A stretch of 64,000 nucleotides of DNA, from NCBI GenBank assembly GCA_027924585.1, contig BSBM01000050.1, positions 372,001 to 436,000 on the forward strand, read 5' to 3'. Positions 11,361-23,982 of this stretch are shown here, one piece after another. The notes below the pieces were generated by a model, which worked only from the letters and a program-made list of their open reading frames with translations, searched no databases and had not been told where the DNA came from. Each line of letters starts with the position of its first letter. Position 1 is the first letter of the stretch. The position numbers and the translations under genes were made by a program. The stretch comes from Larix kaempferi (lineage: Eukaryota; Streptophyta; Pinopsida; Pinales; Pinaceae).

Positions 11361-14058
11361 TGTAAGACCCCAACTAGGGTCTCCTTTAACTTTAATATAC
11401 AGTCAGATATTTCAGATATATTTCAGATATTTCAGTTCTGTTCAAAATTTCTGTTTTTAAATTTCTAACTTATGTCTATTTCTATGCATGTAAATTATGT
11501 CAAGTTTACATACTTTTCATGTGCAGGTGAGATAACATATAACCTGAAATAATAATTTGACAGAGTAGAAAATGATAAATTTACCTGCTGGAAAATACCT
11601 GTAGGTAGCTTGCAGATCCCTCTTTTTTTTGTTGCTGTCCTTGTTGCTGCTTCTCCTTGCTTTTCCCTGCAGTCAAAAGCCTTCCCCCACAGTGCTGAAA
11701 CTCAACCAACCGAACCAGTTTTGCCACCCTACCAACTGGCGAGGTCTTGCCGACCACCCAGCTCCAAAGGTACCCCTTTGGACCCCCGAGCCCAAACCGA
11801 GTACGAGCCTAGCTGCTGTATCCCTTTAGAAAAAAAACAAACTCCAACAATTCCCTTCTTTGCAGCTCTCCTCTCCCAATTTCTCCAAAATCCTAAGGTA
11901 AAAAAAAAGGATCCCCTTCTCCTTCCTCCTTCTCCCTCTTATCCCCATGTTTGCCGACCTTTCTTCCCCATTACTACCCCTATCTTCCTCATAAATTCCA
12001 TCCAACCCATTCATCTACCATTTCAGTCCTCGAGCCCTCAACTTGGACTTTTGTTAATAAATTAAATTAATATTAAAAAGGTGTTGAATAATTTAAATTA
12101 ATATTTAAAAAGGGGTTGGTTGGGTCACTTCTCAACCGTAACTTCCCATTCAATTAAATTTAATCCTTTTATTTCATATAATAACTTAAATCATTTCCTT
12201 ACTCATATTCCAATATTTAACCATTTAATTAATCTTTTAATTAATTAATCCAAGCACATTTTTGTAACCTGCTACATAATGGTATATGGCATTGTTCGTA
12301 ATTGGCATCCTAGTCAGAAATAACTACGACATACTTATAAGAAATTAGTAATATATATAACTAAACCTTATCCCTATATTTCAGTTAATTAACAATAATG
12401 GTCAATTGATTAACTATTATTAACCTAATAATTAATTAATGGTTTCTAATGTTTATAATATGTAAATTCTCTTCAATTATAAATTTAACTAATTCAATTT
12501 ATCAATTATAATCAATAATCCTATCAATGTAAATCATAACATTATCAATGTGTAATTATACTAATTAAATAAAATTAACTAAGATTTAATCGACTTCACC
12601 TGGTTCCATTGTAATTACACCTTAGTTGTAATTAAACTACTTAACAGTCAATCAAGCATCCTAATCAATTGCATTAGTCACTACCTAGGTTAATCATAGC
12701 TTTGTTTACTAACCAACAATAATTAATTGTTAATGGACAATAATTGACCATTAATCAACATTATTAACCCTAATCATCATTGTTAACTTTAATCGACATT
12801 ATTAACGTTGATCAACAATAGTTAATTACTAAACGACAGTAATTAATATTAAGCGACACTAATTGACATTATTACTCAACAATATTTCATGTAATTCATA
12901 ATATGTAGGTGAGTTATGTAAGCGTAGCTACTGCTTACATTCCTCACGTAAGTACACTAAAGTAATAATTCACATACATCAATCATAATCAAGGAACTTT
13001 ATTATTTACCGACACATGTTTTAACATAGTTTACAAGGTACGATCCATTAGCTTACTGAAATCCAAGTTACGACAATTCATACATCACTGATTTGACACA
13101 TACTAATCAAGGGTTTTTTTTTTACACGCCTACAGTTAGATCTTATTTTCACCCCTACTTCACACTACACCTATCTACCTACATCATTACTAACTTCCAC
13201 ATCCTATCCTGTCCTCTGCTGGACTACCCTGAAATGTCAAGTCATGACCGGTTCCAGCTAGAACCCGTAAGCGGAAGTGTCGACTACATCGACCAAGCTT
13301 CCCCAGCAGGCAACCACCAGTCATCATCACACACCTTGGGGAGCGCGCCGTAGCACAGCCCTCCCATGACTCTGGGTTTCGGGGATAAACGGTGGGTAAA
13401 GCCTCCACCCCCCTAATGGAACAAGGGACTATGTCCACCCGACATAACAACAGCGGTGCACTTGTACTCGGTCTGTCATCGTATAACCGATCTGGGCGGT
13501 TGAGTTTCCTGAAACCCTACCCCACCCATGTCATAACATACATCATAATAAACAGCATAATAATCGTACGAAAGTAAATAATGCATCACTCGCATACCAT
13601 TTTATCTTTCGAAGTCCGTGTCCCCGAGGCCCTCCCACCTCGTAGGATCCAGCTATCACTTAGCCGTTTCAACCTGTAAGTCAGTCCTCGACATACAATA
13701 TAGAATATCGTGCATAAATCCTCGATATGTACACACATATATTTCATCATAACATAACAACAATAAACTCATTCATTCGCCATGCACCTGGCATAACATT
13801 CATTATTTCATCATATGACTGTAACGGTATCCACGTACCCATCATTCAGTAAATTCCATATATTTGACATAATTAACACATGATACATCTCTAAACATGA
13901 CTATCGATCATAATACTATCATCATACACACACATATATATATCGGCAAAATAATAGAACCATATGTCCACAGTGTCGTCAACCGATGAGGTCTCACAGT
14001 CAAACAAATACAACATATAATAGTAGTTCAGGTAGAAATGTCAAAACGGGGTGTTACA
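11361..14058 (-). repeat. Element 2 3' LTR
   Basis: 2698 bp, nearly identical to 21245-23934. It contains an internal zone at about 12690-12890 made of degenerate ~20-bp units around AATCGACATTATTAAC. Open frames inside it, present in both LTR copies, have no recognisable product. Confidence 0.97.
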
Positions 14059-14075
14059 TACACCCACCCTTCAGG
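14059..14075 (-). other. Element 2 polypurine tract
   Basis: Directly before the 3' LTR in element orientation the strand reads CTGAAGGGTGGGTGTA, a purine-rich run suited to priming plus-strand DNA. Just upstream is a small inverted repeat, CTTCAGGA...TCCTGAAG. Confidence 0.65.
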
Positions 14076-14097
14076 AAACTTCGTCCTGAAGTTATGA

Positions 14098-15420
14098 TCA
14101 AAATAACGTGGGATAATCACGATGCATAGTCTCTGCGTCCTCCCAGGTAGCAGAACCTGGGCTATATCGGTCCCACTGGACCTTAACTTGGTCCACCAAA
14201 TGGTGCCTCAACTGTTTAACCCTGCGGTCCAATATAAGTAATGGTTCGACCCTGATGGTTCCCTCGTCCGAAACCTGCAGTTCCTTCCAATTTATTTTAT
14301 GTGACTCATCAGCTACATAATGTCGTAAAACAGATACATGAAAAACATTATGAGTTTTGTGCAAATGGGGTGGCAGCGCAAGACGATACGCGACGGGTCC
14401 AACCTTTTCTAAAATTTCAAAGGGTCCTATAAATCGTGGTGACAACTTTGTCCCTTTCCCAAACCTGATGGTACTTTTGCTAGGCCTGATGCGGACGAAC
14501 ACTGCATCACCAACCTTATAGCTTCAGTCAACCCTATGCGCGCCGGCATAACTCTTCTGTCTATCCTGTGCTTCCTTTAACCGCTGTCTAATCTGAACAA
14601 CCTGCTCTTCCATCTCCTGAATCAACTCAGGTCCTATAATTACTCGATCCTCTAACCTTTCCCAACTCAATGGTGTCCTGCATGGCCTTCCATATAAAGC
14701 TTCATATGGAGGCATCCCAATTGAACTATGGTAACTGTTGTTGTAAGCAAACTCTAACAAAGGTAAGTGCTTTTCCCAGTGAGTTTGTTGATCCATGACA
14801 TACATTCTAAGCATGTCCTCCATCACCTGATTCACTCTTTCTGTTTGTCCATCTGTCTCTAGATGGTAAGCAGTGCTTAGGTTCAACTGAGTACCCAATG
14901 CTGACTGCAAACTCGTCCAAAACCTGGATGTAAACCTGGAATCTCTATCCGATATAATATTTTTGGGAAACCCATGGAGGCGAACAACTTCATTTATGAA
15001 TACACGTGTTACGTCCGTGACATCATAGGTCTCCTTAACTGGAATGAAGTGAGCAGTTTTGGTCAGTTTGTCAACAATGACCATAATGGCATCATGCCTA
15101 TGACATCATGCCTATGAGAGGTAAGAGGCAATCCCACCACGAAGTCCATGGAGATAACCTCCCACTTCAACATAGGAATGTCATGCGGCTGCAACAGACC
15201 TGCCGGGTGGTGATGATCAGCTTTTACCTGCTGACACTCAAGGCACCTAGCGACGAATTTGACCACGTCGCTTTTCATCCCTGCCCAAAAGAAGAGTTGC
15301 TTCATGTCTGCATACATCTTCTTTACACCCGGGTGTGCACAATACACTGCTCTGTGGGCTTCCTTAAGGATAGTCTCTCTAATATCTCCCTCCTCAGGAA
15401 TATACATCCTCCCTTGATAC
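14098..15420 (-). pseudogene. pol: Element 2 integrase with C-terminal chromodomain
   Basis: The zinc-binding part is seen at about 15370-15200 (HRAVYCAHPG, then ARCLECQQVKA). The core has VISMDFVVGLP (first Asp), NIISDRDSRFTS (second Asp) and TDGQTERVNQVMED (Glu), so the D,D,E residues are present. A 14-bp tandem duplication at 15090-15117 shifts the frame after the first Asp, and a TGA at about 14524 splits off the tail. The tail (14502-14098) has the GPF motif SPRFIGPFEILEKVG and ends in a chromodomain-like segment, VKVQWDRYSPGSATWEDAE. Chromodomains can steer insertion toward marked chromatin. Confidence 0.93.
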
Positions 15421-15586
15421 CGTAACAAACCATCGGCCTCCAACTCATAGCCTTCAAACTTTGGTCCCACCGGTTTCCCATTCTGGAGTGCCGCTGTGAC
15501 CTTTAGGTACCAACTATCCCCGAGTAGCTGCCCTAAAATTCTTTCCCTCAAATCTACCTTCAAAGGTATAAGAGAGAAAAGTCTTG

Positions 15587-16960
15587 GTTTTCTGCTTAAG
15601 GCATCCGCTACCACATTCTCCTTCCCCTTGATGTAGGAAATCCCAAAATCATACTCACTCATGAATTCACTCCATCGCCTTTGCCTAGCATTTAGGTCTC
15701 TCTGAGTGAATATATACCTTAAGCTTTGGTGATCAGACTTGAGTTCAAAGCTTCGTCCAACAAGGTAATGTCTCCACAGCTTTAAATCTAACATCACTGC
15801 AGCTAACTCTAGGTCATGAGTAGGGTAATTCTCTTCATGTGTTTTTAGCTTTCTCGACGCATAAGCTATTACCCCCACCTTCCTGCATCAACACTGCACC
15901 CAAACCTTGCCTTGAAGCATCGGTGCAAACTGTGAATTCCTTCTCCATATCCGGAACCCGTAGAATTGGTGCACTCGTCAATAGTCTTTTCAGCTCGGCG
16001 AATGCGGCATCACATTCATCTGTCCATTCGTACCTAGTGCCCTTACGTTGTAGGGTAGTTATGGGTTTTGCGATTTTTGAGAAGCCCTCAACAAACCTTC
16101 TATAATACCCAGCTAACCCCATGAAGCTCCTTACTTCATGCGCATTCATTGGCACGGGCCAATCCATTATGGCCTTCACCTTTTCAGGGTCCACAGAAAT
16201 TCCCTCACCGGAAATTATATGCCCTAGGTAATGGATCTCCTTCTGATAGAACGAACATTTGGACAACTTACCATACAACTGATGCTCCCTTAAGCATGAC
16301 AACACTATTCGCAAGTGTTCCTCGTGCTCCTGCTCATTCTTGGAGTAGATGAGGATGTCTTCCAAGAATACTTGCACAAATTGATCTAAGTATTTTCGGA
16401 ACACGCTATTCATGAGACTCATGAATACGGCTGGGGCATTGGTCAAACCGAAGGGTACCACCACAAACTCATAGTGCCCGAACCTTGTTCGAAAAGCAGT
16501 CTTAGGTATATCACCTTCCTTAATCCGTAGCTGGTGGTAACCTGATCGTAAGTCGATCTTTGAGAAGACTGTCGCCCCCTTCATTTGATCAAAGAGGTCA
16601 TCAATTCGAGGTATCGGGTACCTATTCTTCACGGTGGCTCTATTCAAATCTCGGTAATCTATGCAAAGACGCAAGGAACCATCCTTCTTCTTCACAAAGA
16701 TTACTGGTGCACCCCACGGTGAAATACTTGGTCTGATGAACCCTAGATCTAACAGTTCCTTCAACTGCATTTGCAACTCACAAAGTTCTGGGGCCGTCAT
16801 CCTGTAAGGTGTCTTTGAGGTTGGCTCTGAACCGGGTTTTACCTCAATGGTAAAATCAAGTTCCCTCTTAGGAGGTAACCCAGGTAATTCCTTTGGGAAT
16901 ACATCACTGAACTCGGCTAACACTGGATAGTCATCAAAGGAGGGTCCCTTCTCACTGTTT
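15587..16960 (-). pseudogene. pol: Element 2 reverse transcriptase and RNase H
   Basis: The RT is readable in one long frame: [38 protein letters not shown] (motif A Asp), [15 protein letters not shown], then [13 protein letters not shown] where the YxDD box belongs. The first Asp of that box is Glu (GAA, forward positions 16360-16362), which is expected to cripple polymerisation. The connection [14 protein letters not shown] follows, then RNase H with [31 protein letters not shown] and VVADALSRK, giving all four acidic residues. A frameshift near 15860 lies between the first two of these. Confidence 0.95.
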
Positions 16961-17420
16961 ACCGCTTCAACAATGTACAACTGGCATCCTTGTCGCATAC
17001 ATCGCTTTACGTTCATCGTTGATATGAAACGTAGGGACACCTTCCGTTTGATACCCTGGATCTTGATGGCCTCTCCGTTGTCATTAATGCAAAGAACTTT
17101 CTTCCCATAACAGTCCAAGAAAGCTCGATGTTCCTCAAGCCAATTCATACCTATGATGAGATCATAAGTTCCGAGGGTGGTGACGTACACTTTGACTTGT
17201 GTAACACACACCCCGAGATCCACTACACACTTATCGACACTAGGTTCCTACTGCTTGCTTTACCCCTGAAGCCATTTCGACTAAGCTGAAATCATCATGC
17301 TCGTAGGCTGCCAACCCACATTTGTCTAATGCATATGGAGAAATGAAACTATCAGTAGCACCAGGATCAAACAATATTCTAAGCTTGACATTATTGACCG
17401 TACCTGATGATTCGACCACA
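16961..17420 (-). pseudogene. pro: Element 2 aspartic protease, frameshifted
   Basis: The active site reads LRILFDPGATDSFIS at about 17374, with the catalytic Asp followed by P-G-A-T; Ser or Thr is more usual in the middle position. The frame ends at a stop near 17240, and the rest of the domain continues in another frame from 17223, including [20 protein letters not shown] single frameshift at about 17255 therefore cuts the protease in two. It would process Gag-Pol in an intact copy. Confidence 0.85.
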
Positions 17421-18626
17421 GTGGATTGGTGCTCTGCTTGATGGTTGTTTACTGCAGCCGAGATCTGATGCCTACTACCCCCACTCCCCATTGGAGCTTT
17501 TCCTTCTCGCTGCACTGTACCGGATCGTAATTCGGGACAGTCACGCTGGTAATGTGGACCTCCACATCCCCAACAAGCAACCTGTAATGGAGCGGGCGAG
17601 ATAACCTGCTCAGACCTCTGAGAGGGGTTCCTCCCCCTAGGACCCCTTCCTCTACCGGCTGTTCCTCTGAAATTCCTCGCACCCTGGTGAGTCCCTGTGG
17701 CCGACTGGGGCACCGCCCTAGTTGCCACTGATCTGTCAACCGCTGCGACTCTTGGTGTGCTCCTGTTCCCATAGGGAGGTGGCCTCGCATATCCTCCCCG
17801 AGGGTAGCTTCGAGGGGCCTTCCCCACAAACCCTGACTGCTGAGAGTTGAATGACCTGATGGGCTTTGCAACCAACATCTCCTCAGTGTAACGAGCACAA
17901 TCGACTGCTTCGGCGACCGAAGTTGGTTTCCACATCCGTACCTGAGCCCTGATCTTGGCATTGAGCCCATACACGAAGCGCTCAACCTGGCGTTCATCAT
18001 TGTCCAAGTAAGGGACATACTTCACCAACTCCATGAACCTCTCTTCATACTCCTCCACTGATAGATGCCTTTGTACTAAGGCATGAAGAGCCCCTGCCTG
18101 TTCTTCCTGGTAGGATGCGGGTAGGTACTTCCCCTTGAATTTTATCCACAAACAGTTCCCATGGAACCGTGTCTGGTGTAAGGTGTAGCTGCCTTTCTTG
18201 GTTTCCCCACCAGTTCAAAGCGGCCCCCTTTAGTTGAAATATGGCCAGTTTGGACTTGGACGTGGAGGTGTACTCCTGCAAGGTCAAGCACCTGGTCATC
18301 TCTTCCAACCACGACTCTGCTCGTATCCCTGATCGACCCCCTGAAAATTCTGGAAGCCTTATCTTCTGAAGCTCCCTTTTGATATCCTGATGCGGAGTTC
18401 TTGGTACCGTATTCGCTTCTACCACAGGAACTTCCTCCCTTAGTGGAGGGGCCTCCACCTCTACCTTCGAGGTAGTACTTCCTCTCTGTGCTAGCCCCCT
18501 GAGCGTTTCGTTTATGGCTTCCAATGAGCGTAGTATAAGAATGGTCTCTGGCGATGGTGCCGGCACATTCGGTTCAGGTAATGCCGTCGCCTGACCTCGC
18601 CCCCGACCCGCTCGAGTTCTTACCAT
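17421..18626 (-). pseudogene. gag: Element 2 gag, frameshifted
   Basis: The ATG at 18626 opens MVRTRAGRGRG. The capsid domain follows: IRLPEFSGGRSGIRAESWL, then LKGAALNWWGNQE. A frameshift at about 18050-18150 moves the rest into the frame that ends at 17240 (QRHLSVEEYEERFMELVKYV onward). A basic, glycine-rich stretch leads to one zinc knuckle, VACWGCGGPHYQRDCPE, with spacing CX2CX3HX4C, one residue shorter than the standard knuckle. Confidence 0.92.
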
Positions 18627-19321
18627 GATTATTCCTGCTCATGGAATAATAGGATAATTAGCACACAATGACATCATGACTAATTTACTATCAATCTCAA
18701 CAATTAATTCAAAAGTGCGTCATGACTAATTTTATGAGTGTTTTACTTTAAGAGCTATAGTTCAGTACGTTTCGATCAGGCCATCTTGAGGCCACCCAGT
18801 ACTAGACATACTGCAACAGTTCTACGTAGGTTTAGGTATTGGATTCCACACAATCCTCATCAGGTCGCCATCAATTCCTCAAGATATTCAATTAAGGTTT
18901 ATTGCCTCGGTCTCATTAATTAATTAATAATTTAATAATTTAATAATAACATAACCTACGTTTTAAGTCTAGAGTCGTGTTTATCAACATTTTGGTCATG
19001 GGGCAAAATCAGGGTCTTAGTGATCAGCTCGTCATTTTGATCTCTATGGTGTCTCGTTTTCGAGATTTCGTGTCCGTTTTGCCTTTTCGACTATACGTCG
19101 AAGTTTCGGTAATGAGCATTTTCAAGAAGGCGAAAGCTAACATTAACTATATACTGTTTAATTATAATAATGATTAACTAACACTAGTAACAAGCCCATA
19201 ATTTACTAATTTAACTTAATTAATATTATAATCAATTAAATTAAGTATAATAATTGATAGTTAATCAAATTAATTATTAATAGAATAATTTCTAAATTTA
19301 TTAATAATTAATTAATTAATT

Positions 19322-19324
<3 letters not shown>

Positions 19325-19357
<33 letters not shown>
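19325..19357. repeat. (TA)n microsatellite
   Basis: About 16 TA units inside the AT-rich part of the Element 2 leader. Confidence 0.95.
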
Positions 19358-19359
<2 letters not shown>

Positions 19360-20221
19360 AAAATAACTATTAACAAACTTTCAATAGTTAACACTTAACT
19401 TAATTAATTTAAAATATAAGGGTTAACAATTAATTTATTAATTTATAATTTTTATTTTTTTTTAATTTATTTTAATTATAATTTAGTTCATTTTTAATTT
19501 ATTTTAATTATAATTTATTTCTTTTTTTTTTAATTTTTTTTAATTATAATTTATTCATTTATAATTTATGATTAAAATAAATTAAAATGAACTAAATTAA
19601 AATAAACTAAATTAAAATTGAGATAACTAAATTATAATTGAAATGAACAAAATTATAATTAAAAGAACAAAAAAAACGAAATAGATTATAATCGAAATAA
19701 ATCAAAAATGAACTAGGTTAAAACCCTTACACATGGCTTATCTAGTCAAACCCTAGGATTCCCTCCACCCTGGGTTGCATGTGGCCACGCGGCCGACATG
19801 CAATTTAAACCAATAAAATATTCAATCAACCCTTAAAAGGGCATACCCTTCCCTCTCGGCCTCATTTCTTCTATGGATTTTTCGGGAGCAGCCGCCAGTG
19901 AGCTCTGCAACTCCACCACCACCACCAACTGGCTCAGCTCTCGGTCATGGTGAGCAAGCTCTGCAACTGCAACGGCCGGAGGTATAGCTCTGCAATTTTT
20001 TTATTATTTTTCCTTTATACTGATTTTTTTGTGCTTATGTTTTATGTTCGTTTGTTTTGCCCAAGCTGCATCCAAGCCGCGACCTCTCGAGCTGTAAGCC
20101 CGGCTGCCATGGCCGCAGCGAGTAAATTTCAGTATGTTTTAACCTTTCACTGTATTTTTTTTTCGCTGTGTTGTTGTGTCTCTTTTTTTTTTTTATCGTC
20201 TGCTCATTTTGCTGGGCCACC

Positions 20222-20565
20222 CCGGCCGCAGCTTGCTGCTGGCCGGGCCGTGCCCTAGCCGCGCGCCCTATGGACTGCAGGCCGGGCCTCCCAGGCCGCA
20301 GCTCGCTGCCGGCCGGGCCGTGCCCTGGCCGCGCGCCCGTGTGGGCTGCGCCCGGGCCGCGCCCCTGTGGGATGCGCCCTTGTGGGCCGCGCCCTTGTGG
20401 GCCGCGCCCCTGTGGGCCGAGCCCTGGGTTGCGCCCTTGTGGGCCGCGCCCTAGGCTGTGCCCGTGTGGGCCGAGCCCGTGTGGGCCGCGCCCTGGGCCG
20501 AGCCCTGTGGGCCGCGCCCGTGTGGGCTGCGCCCTGGGCCGAGCCCTGGGCTGCCATGGCCGCCC
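20222..20565. repeat. GC-rich minisatellite in the Element 2 leader
   Basis: Two ~60-bp GC-rich units (each with GGCCGCAGCT/C and CCGGGCCGTGCC) are followed by many short units of the form GTGGGCCGCGCCC. Flanks on both sides are extremely AT-rich. Frames in both directions are open because the unit lengths are often multiples of three; the Pro-Arg-Cys or Arg-Ala-Pro repeats they give are not a recognisable protein. Confidence 0.9.
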
Positions 20566-20655
20566 CTCCTCCGTCCAAATTTCATTTTTTTTTTTTCTAA
20601 TTATTATTATTTTTTTTTTTCATATTGTTATTTTTTTTTAAATTTATTTGTTTAT

Positions 20656-20695
<40 letters not shown>

Positions 20696-21225
20696 TTTAA
20701 ACGTTTATATATATATATTTTTTGTTTTAAATTTAAATTTGAATTAAATTAAATTCCAATATATTTTTATTTTTGCATATATAAATAAGTTTTTGTTTAT
20801 ATAACAAAATATATATATTTTTTTCTTTTGTTTTAATTTAAAATTTTATTGAATCAAAATTTCGTTCGTATATGATTTCTCCCCCTTTTTTTTATATATA
20901 TAGAAATTTGTTTTGTTTATATGTATATATAGAATCTCTTTTTTTTTTGTTATTCTAGGTTTATTATGTATATACATAAATTTTCTTACAATAGCAGCAA
21001 TAACTTAAAAGGACTAATAGTAGGAGCCCTTATGACATTTATTGTATTTCTATTGTCACGTTTTTTTACTAACTTGTAACTCTTTCATTTTGCTTTGCAG
21101 GCCTAAAGTTTCAGCAATCGTAAATACTTGCAGGATTTACTTGCATATGAGTCCTCATCATTTTTTTTTTATATACTGTAATGTTCTTTTCAACATTAGT
21201 GAGCCCTCTGGTTCCAGATTTGGAA

Positions 21226-21242
21226 CCATGGCTCTGATACCA
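21226..21242 (-). other. Element 2 primer binding site (initiator Met tRNA)
   Basis: In element orientation TGGTATCAGAGCCATGG starts two bases after the 5' LTR. TGGTATCAGAGCC is the standard plant site complementary to the 3' end of initiator tRNA-Met. Confidence 0.95.
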
Positions 21243-21244
21243 TA

Positions 21245-23934
21245 TGTAAGACCCCAACTAGGGTCTCCTTTAACTTTAATATAACAGTCAGATATTTCAG
21301 ATATTTCAGTTCTGTTCAAAATTTATGTTTTTTAAATTTCTAACTTATGTCTATTTCTATGCATGTAAATTATGTCAAGTTTACATACTTTTCATGTGCA
21401 GGTGAGATAACATATAACCTGAAATAATAATTTGACAGAGTAGAAAATGATAAATTTACCTGCTGGAAAATACCTGTAGGTAGCTTGCAGATCCCTCTTT
21501 TTTTTTGTTGCTGTCCTTGTTGCTGCTTCTCCTTGCTTTTCCCTGCAGTCAAAAGCCTTCCCCCACAGTGCTGAAACTCAACCAACCGAACCAGTTTTGC
21601 CACCCTACCAACTGGCGAGGTCTTGCCGACCACCCAGCTCCAAAGGTACCCCTTTGGACCCCCGAGCCCAAACCGAGTACGAGCCTAGCTGCTGTATCCC
21701 TTTAGAAAAAAAACAAACTCCAACAATTCCCTTCTTTGCAGCTCTCCTCTCCCAATTTCTCCAAAATCCTAAGGTAAAAAAAAAGGATCCCCTTCTCCTT
21801 CCTCCTTCTCCCTCTTATCCCCATGTTTGCCGACCTTTCTTCCCCATTACTACCCCTATCTTCCTCATAAATTCCATCCAACCCATTCATCTACCATTTC
21901 AGTCCTCGAGCCCTCAACTTGGACTTTTGTTAATAAATTAAATTAATATTAAAAAGGTGTTGAATAATTTAAATTAATATTTAAAAAGGGGTTGGTTGGG
22001 TCACTTCTCAACCGTAACTTCCCATTCAATTAAATTTAATCCTTTTATTTCATATAATAACTTAAATCATTTCCTTACTCATATTCCAATATTTAACCAT
22101 TTAATTAATCTTTTAATTAATTAATCCAAGCACATTTTTGTAACCTGCTACATAATGGTATATGGCATTGTTCGTAATTGACATCCTAGTCATAAATAAC
22201 TACGACATACTTATAAGAAATTAGTAATATATATAACTAAACCTTATCCCTATATTTCAGTTAATTAACAATAATGGTCAATTGATTAACTATTATTAAC
22301 CTAATCATTAATTAATGGTTTCTAATGTTTATAATATGTAAATTCTCTTCAATTATAAATTTAACTAATTCAATTTATCAATTATAATCAATAATCTTAT
22401 CAATGTAAATCATAACATTATCAATGTGTAATTATACTAATTAAATAAAATTAACTAAGATTTAATCGACTTTACCTGGTTCCATTGTAATTACACCTTA
22501 GTTGTAATTAAACTACTTAACAGTCAATCAAGCATCCTAATCAATTGCATTAGTCACTACCTAGGTTAATCATAGCTTTGTTTACTAACCAACAATAATT
22601 AATTGTTAATGGACAATAATTGACCATTAATCAACATTATTAACCCTAATCATCATTGTTAACTTTAATCGACATTATTAACGTTGATCAACAATAGTTA
22701 ATTACTAAACGACAGTAATTAATATTAAGCGACACTAATTGACATTATTACTCAACAATATTTCATGTAATTCATAATATGTAGGTGAGTTATGTAAGCG
22801 TAGCTACTGCTTACATTCCTCACGTAAGTACACTAAAGTAATAATTCACATACATCAATCATAATCAAGGAACTTTATTATTTACCGACACATGTTTTAA
22901 CATAGTTTACAAGGTACGATCCATTAGCTTACTGAAATCCAAGTTACGACAATTCATACATCACTGATTTGACACATACTAATCAAGGGTTTTTTTTTTA
23001 CACGCCTACAGTTAGATCTTATTTTCACCCCTACTTCACACTACACCTATCTACCTACATCATTACTAACTTCCACATCCTATCCTGTCCTCTGCTGGAC
23101 TACCCTGAAATGTCAAGTCATGACCGGTTCCAGCTAGAACCCGTAAGCGGAAGTGTCGACTACATCGACCAAGCTTCCCCAGCAGGCAACCACCAGTCAT
23201 CATCACACACCTTGGGGAGCGCGCCGTAGCACAGCCTTCCCATGACTCTGGGTTTCGGGGATAAACGGTGGGTAAAGCCTCCACCCCCCTAATGGAACAA
23301 GGGACTATGTCCACCCGACATAACAACAGCGTTGCACTTGTACTCGGTCTGTCATCGTATAACCGATCTGGGCGGTTGAGTTTCCTGAAACTCTACCCCA
23401 CCCATGTCATAACATACATCATAATAAACAGCATAATAACCGTACGAAAGTAAATAATGCATCACTCGCATACCATTTTATCTTTCGAAGTCCGTGTCCC
23501 CGAGGCCCTCCCACCTCGTAGGATCCAGCTATCACTTAGCCGTTTCAACCTGTAAGTCAGTCCTCGACATACAATATAGAATATCGTGCATAAATCCTCG
23601 ATATGTACACACATATATTTCATCATAACATAACAACAATAAACTCATTCATTCGCCATGCACCTGGCATAACATTCATTATTTCATCATATGACTGTAA
23701 CGGTATCCACGTACCCATCATTCAGTAAATTCCATATATTTGACATAATTAACACATGATACATCTCTAAACATGACTATCGATCATAATACTATCATCA
23801 TACACACACATATATATATCGGCAAAATAATAGAACCATATGTCCACAGTGTCGTCAACCGATGAGGTCTCACAGTCAAACAAATACAACATATAATAGT
23901 AGTTCAGGTAGAAATGTCAAAACGGGGTGTTACA
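21245..23934 (-). repeat. Element 2 5' LTR
   Basis: 2690 bp, almost identical to 11361-14058. Differences seen include a short duplication in the ATTTCAGATAT stretch near the end of the LTR and single-base changes near 22181, 22196, 22306, 22397, 22473, 23237 and 23332. Confidence 0.97.
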
Positions 23935-23982
23935 AGACTAGAGCCTTACAGGGATAGTCCTACCCATCCATACACAAGTTGA
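23935..23982 (+). pseudogene. pol: Element 1 integrase C-terminal end after the Element 2 insertion
   Basis: AGACT here is the second copy of the target duplication. The codons after it continue the integrase frame that stops at 11360, giving a short tail EPYRDSPTHPYTS and a TGA at 23980-23982. This fixes the end of Element 1 pol. Confidence 0.85.

Larger units (their letters stand above)
18627..21225 (-). other. Element 2 leader, 2.6 kb, non-coding
   Basis: The stretch between primer site and gag is unusually long and patchy. It holds AT-rich DNA (19190-19730), a (TA)n run, a plus-strand segment at 19790-19990 that looks like a promoter plus the start of a coding exon (CCAATAAAATA; ATG at 19874; donor-like GGAGGTATAG), a GC-rich minisatellite and long T runs. 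No element protein is encoded here. Confidence 0.7.
11361..23934 (-). mobile_element. Element 2: Ty3/gypsy chromovirus (Del/Tekay type) nested in Element 1
   Basis: A complete element of 12,574 bp on the minus strand, flanked by AGACT on both sides (11356-11360 and 23935-23939). Its LTRs (2698 and 2690 bp) begin TGTAACACCCC and end GGGGTCTTACA in element orientation. They differ by about a dozen substitutions and a few small indels by eye, roughly 0.5 percent. It has an initiator-Met tRNA primer site, gag, protease, RT, RNase H, integrase and a C-terminal chromodomain. Long LTRs plus a chromodomain point to the Del/Tekay lineage. The LTRs are young, yet the coding region carries several disabling changes. 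Confidence 0.96.

Noticed and set aside
12015-13577. Short ORFs found identically in both Element 2 LTRs (also 21597-23453)
   Set aside because: They are repeated only because the LTR is repeated. The compositions look non-coding and lack any domain.
20168-20641. Plus-strand ORFs rich in Pro, Arg, Cys and Gly in the GC-rich zone
   Set aside because: They are an effect of a short GC repeat whose units are multiples of three. Open frames occur on both strands, with no domain.
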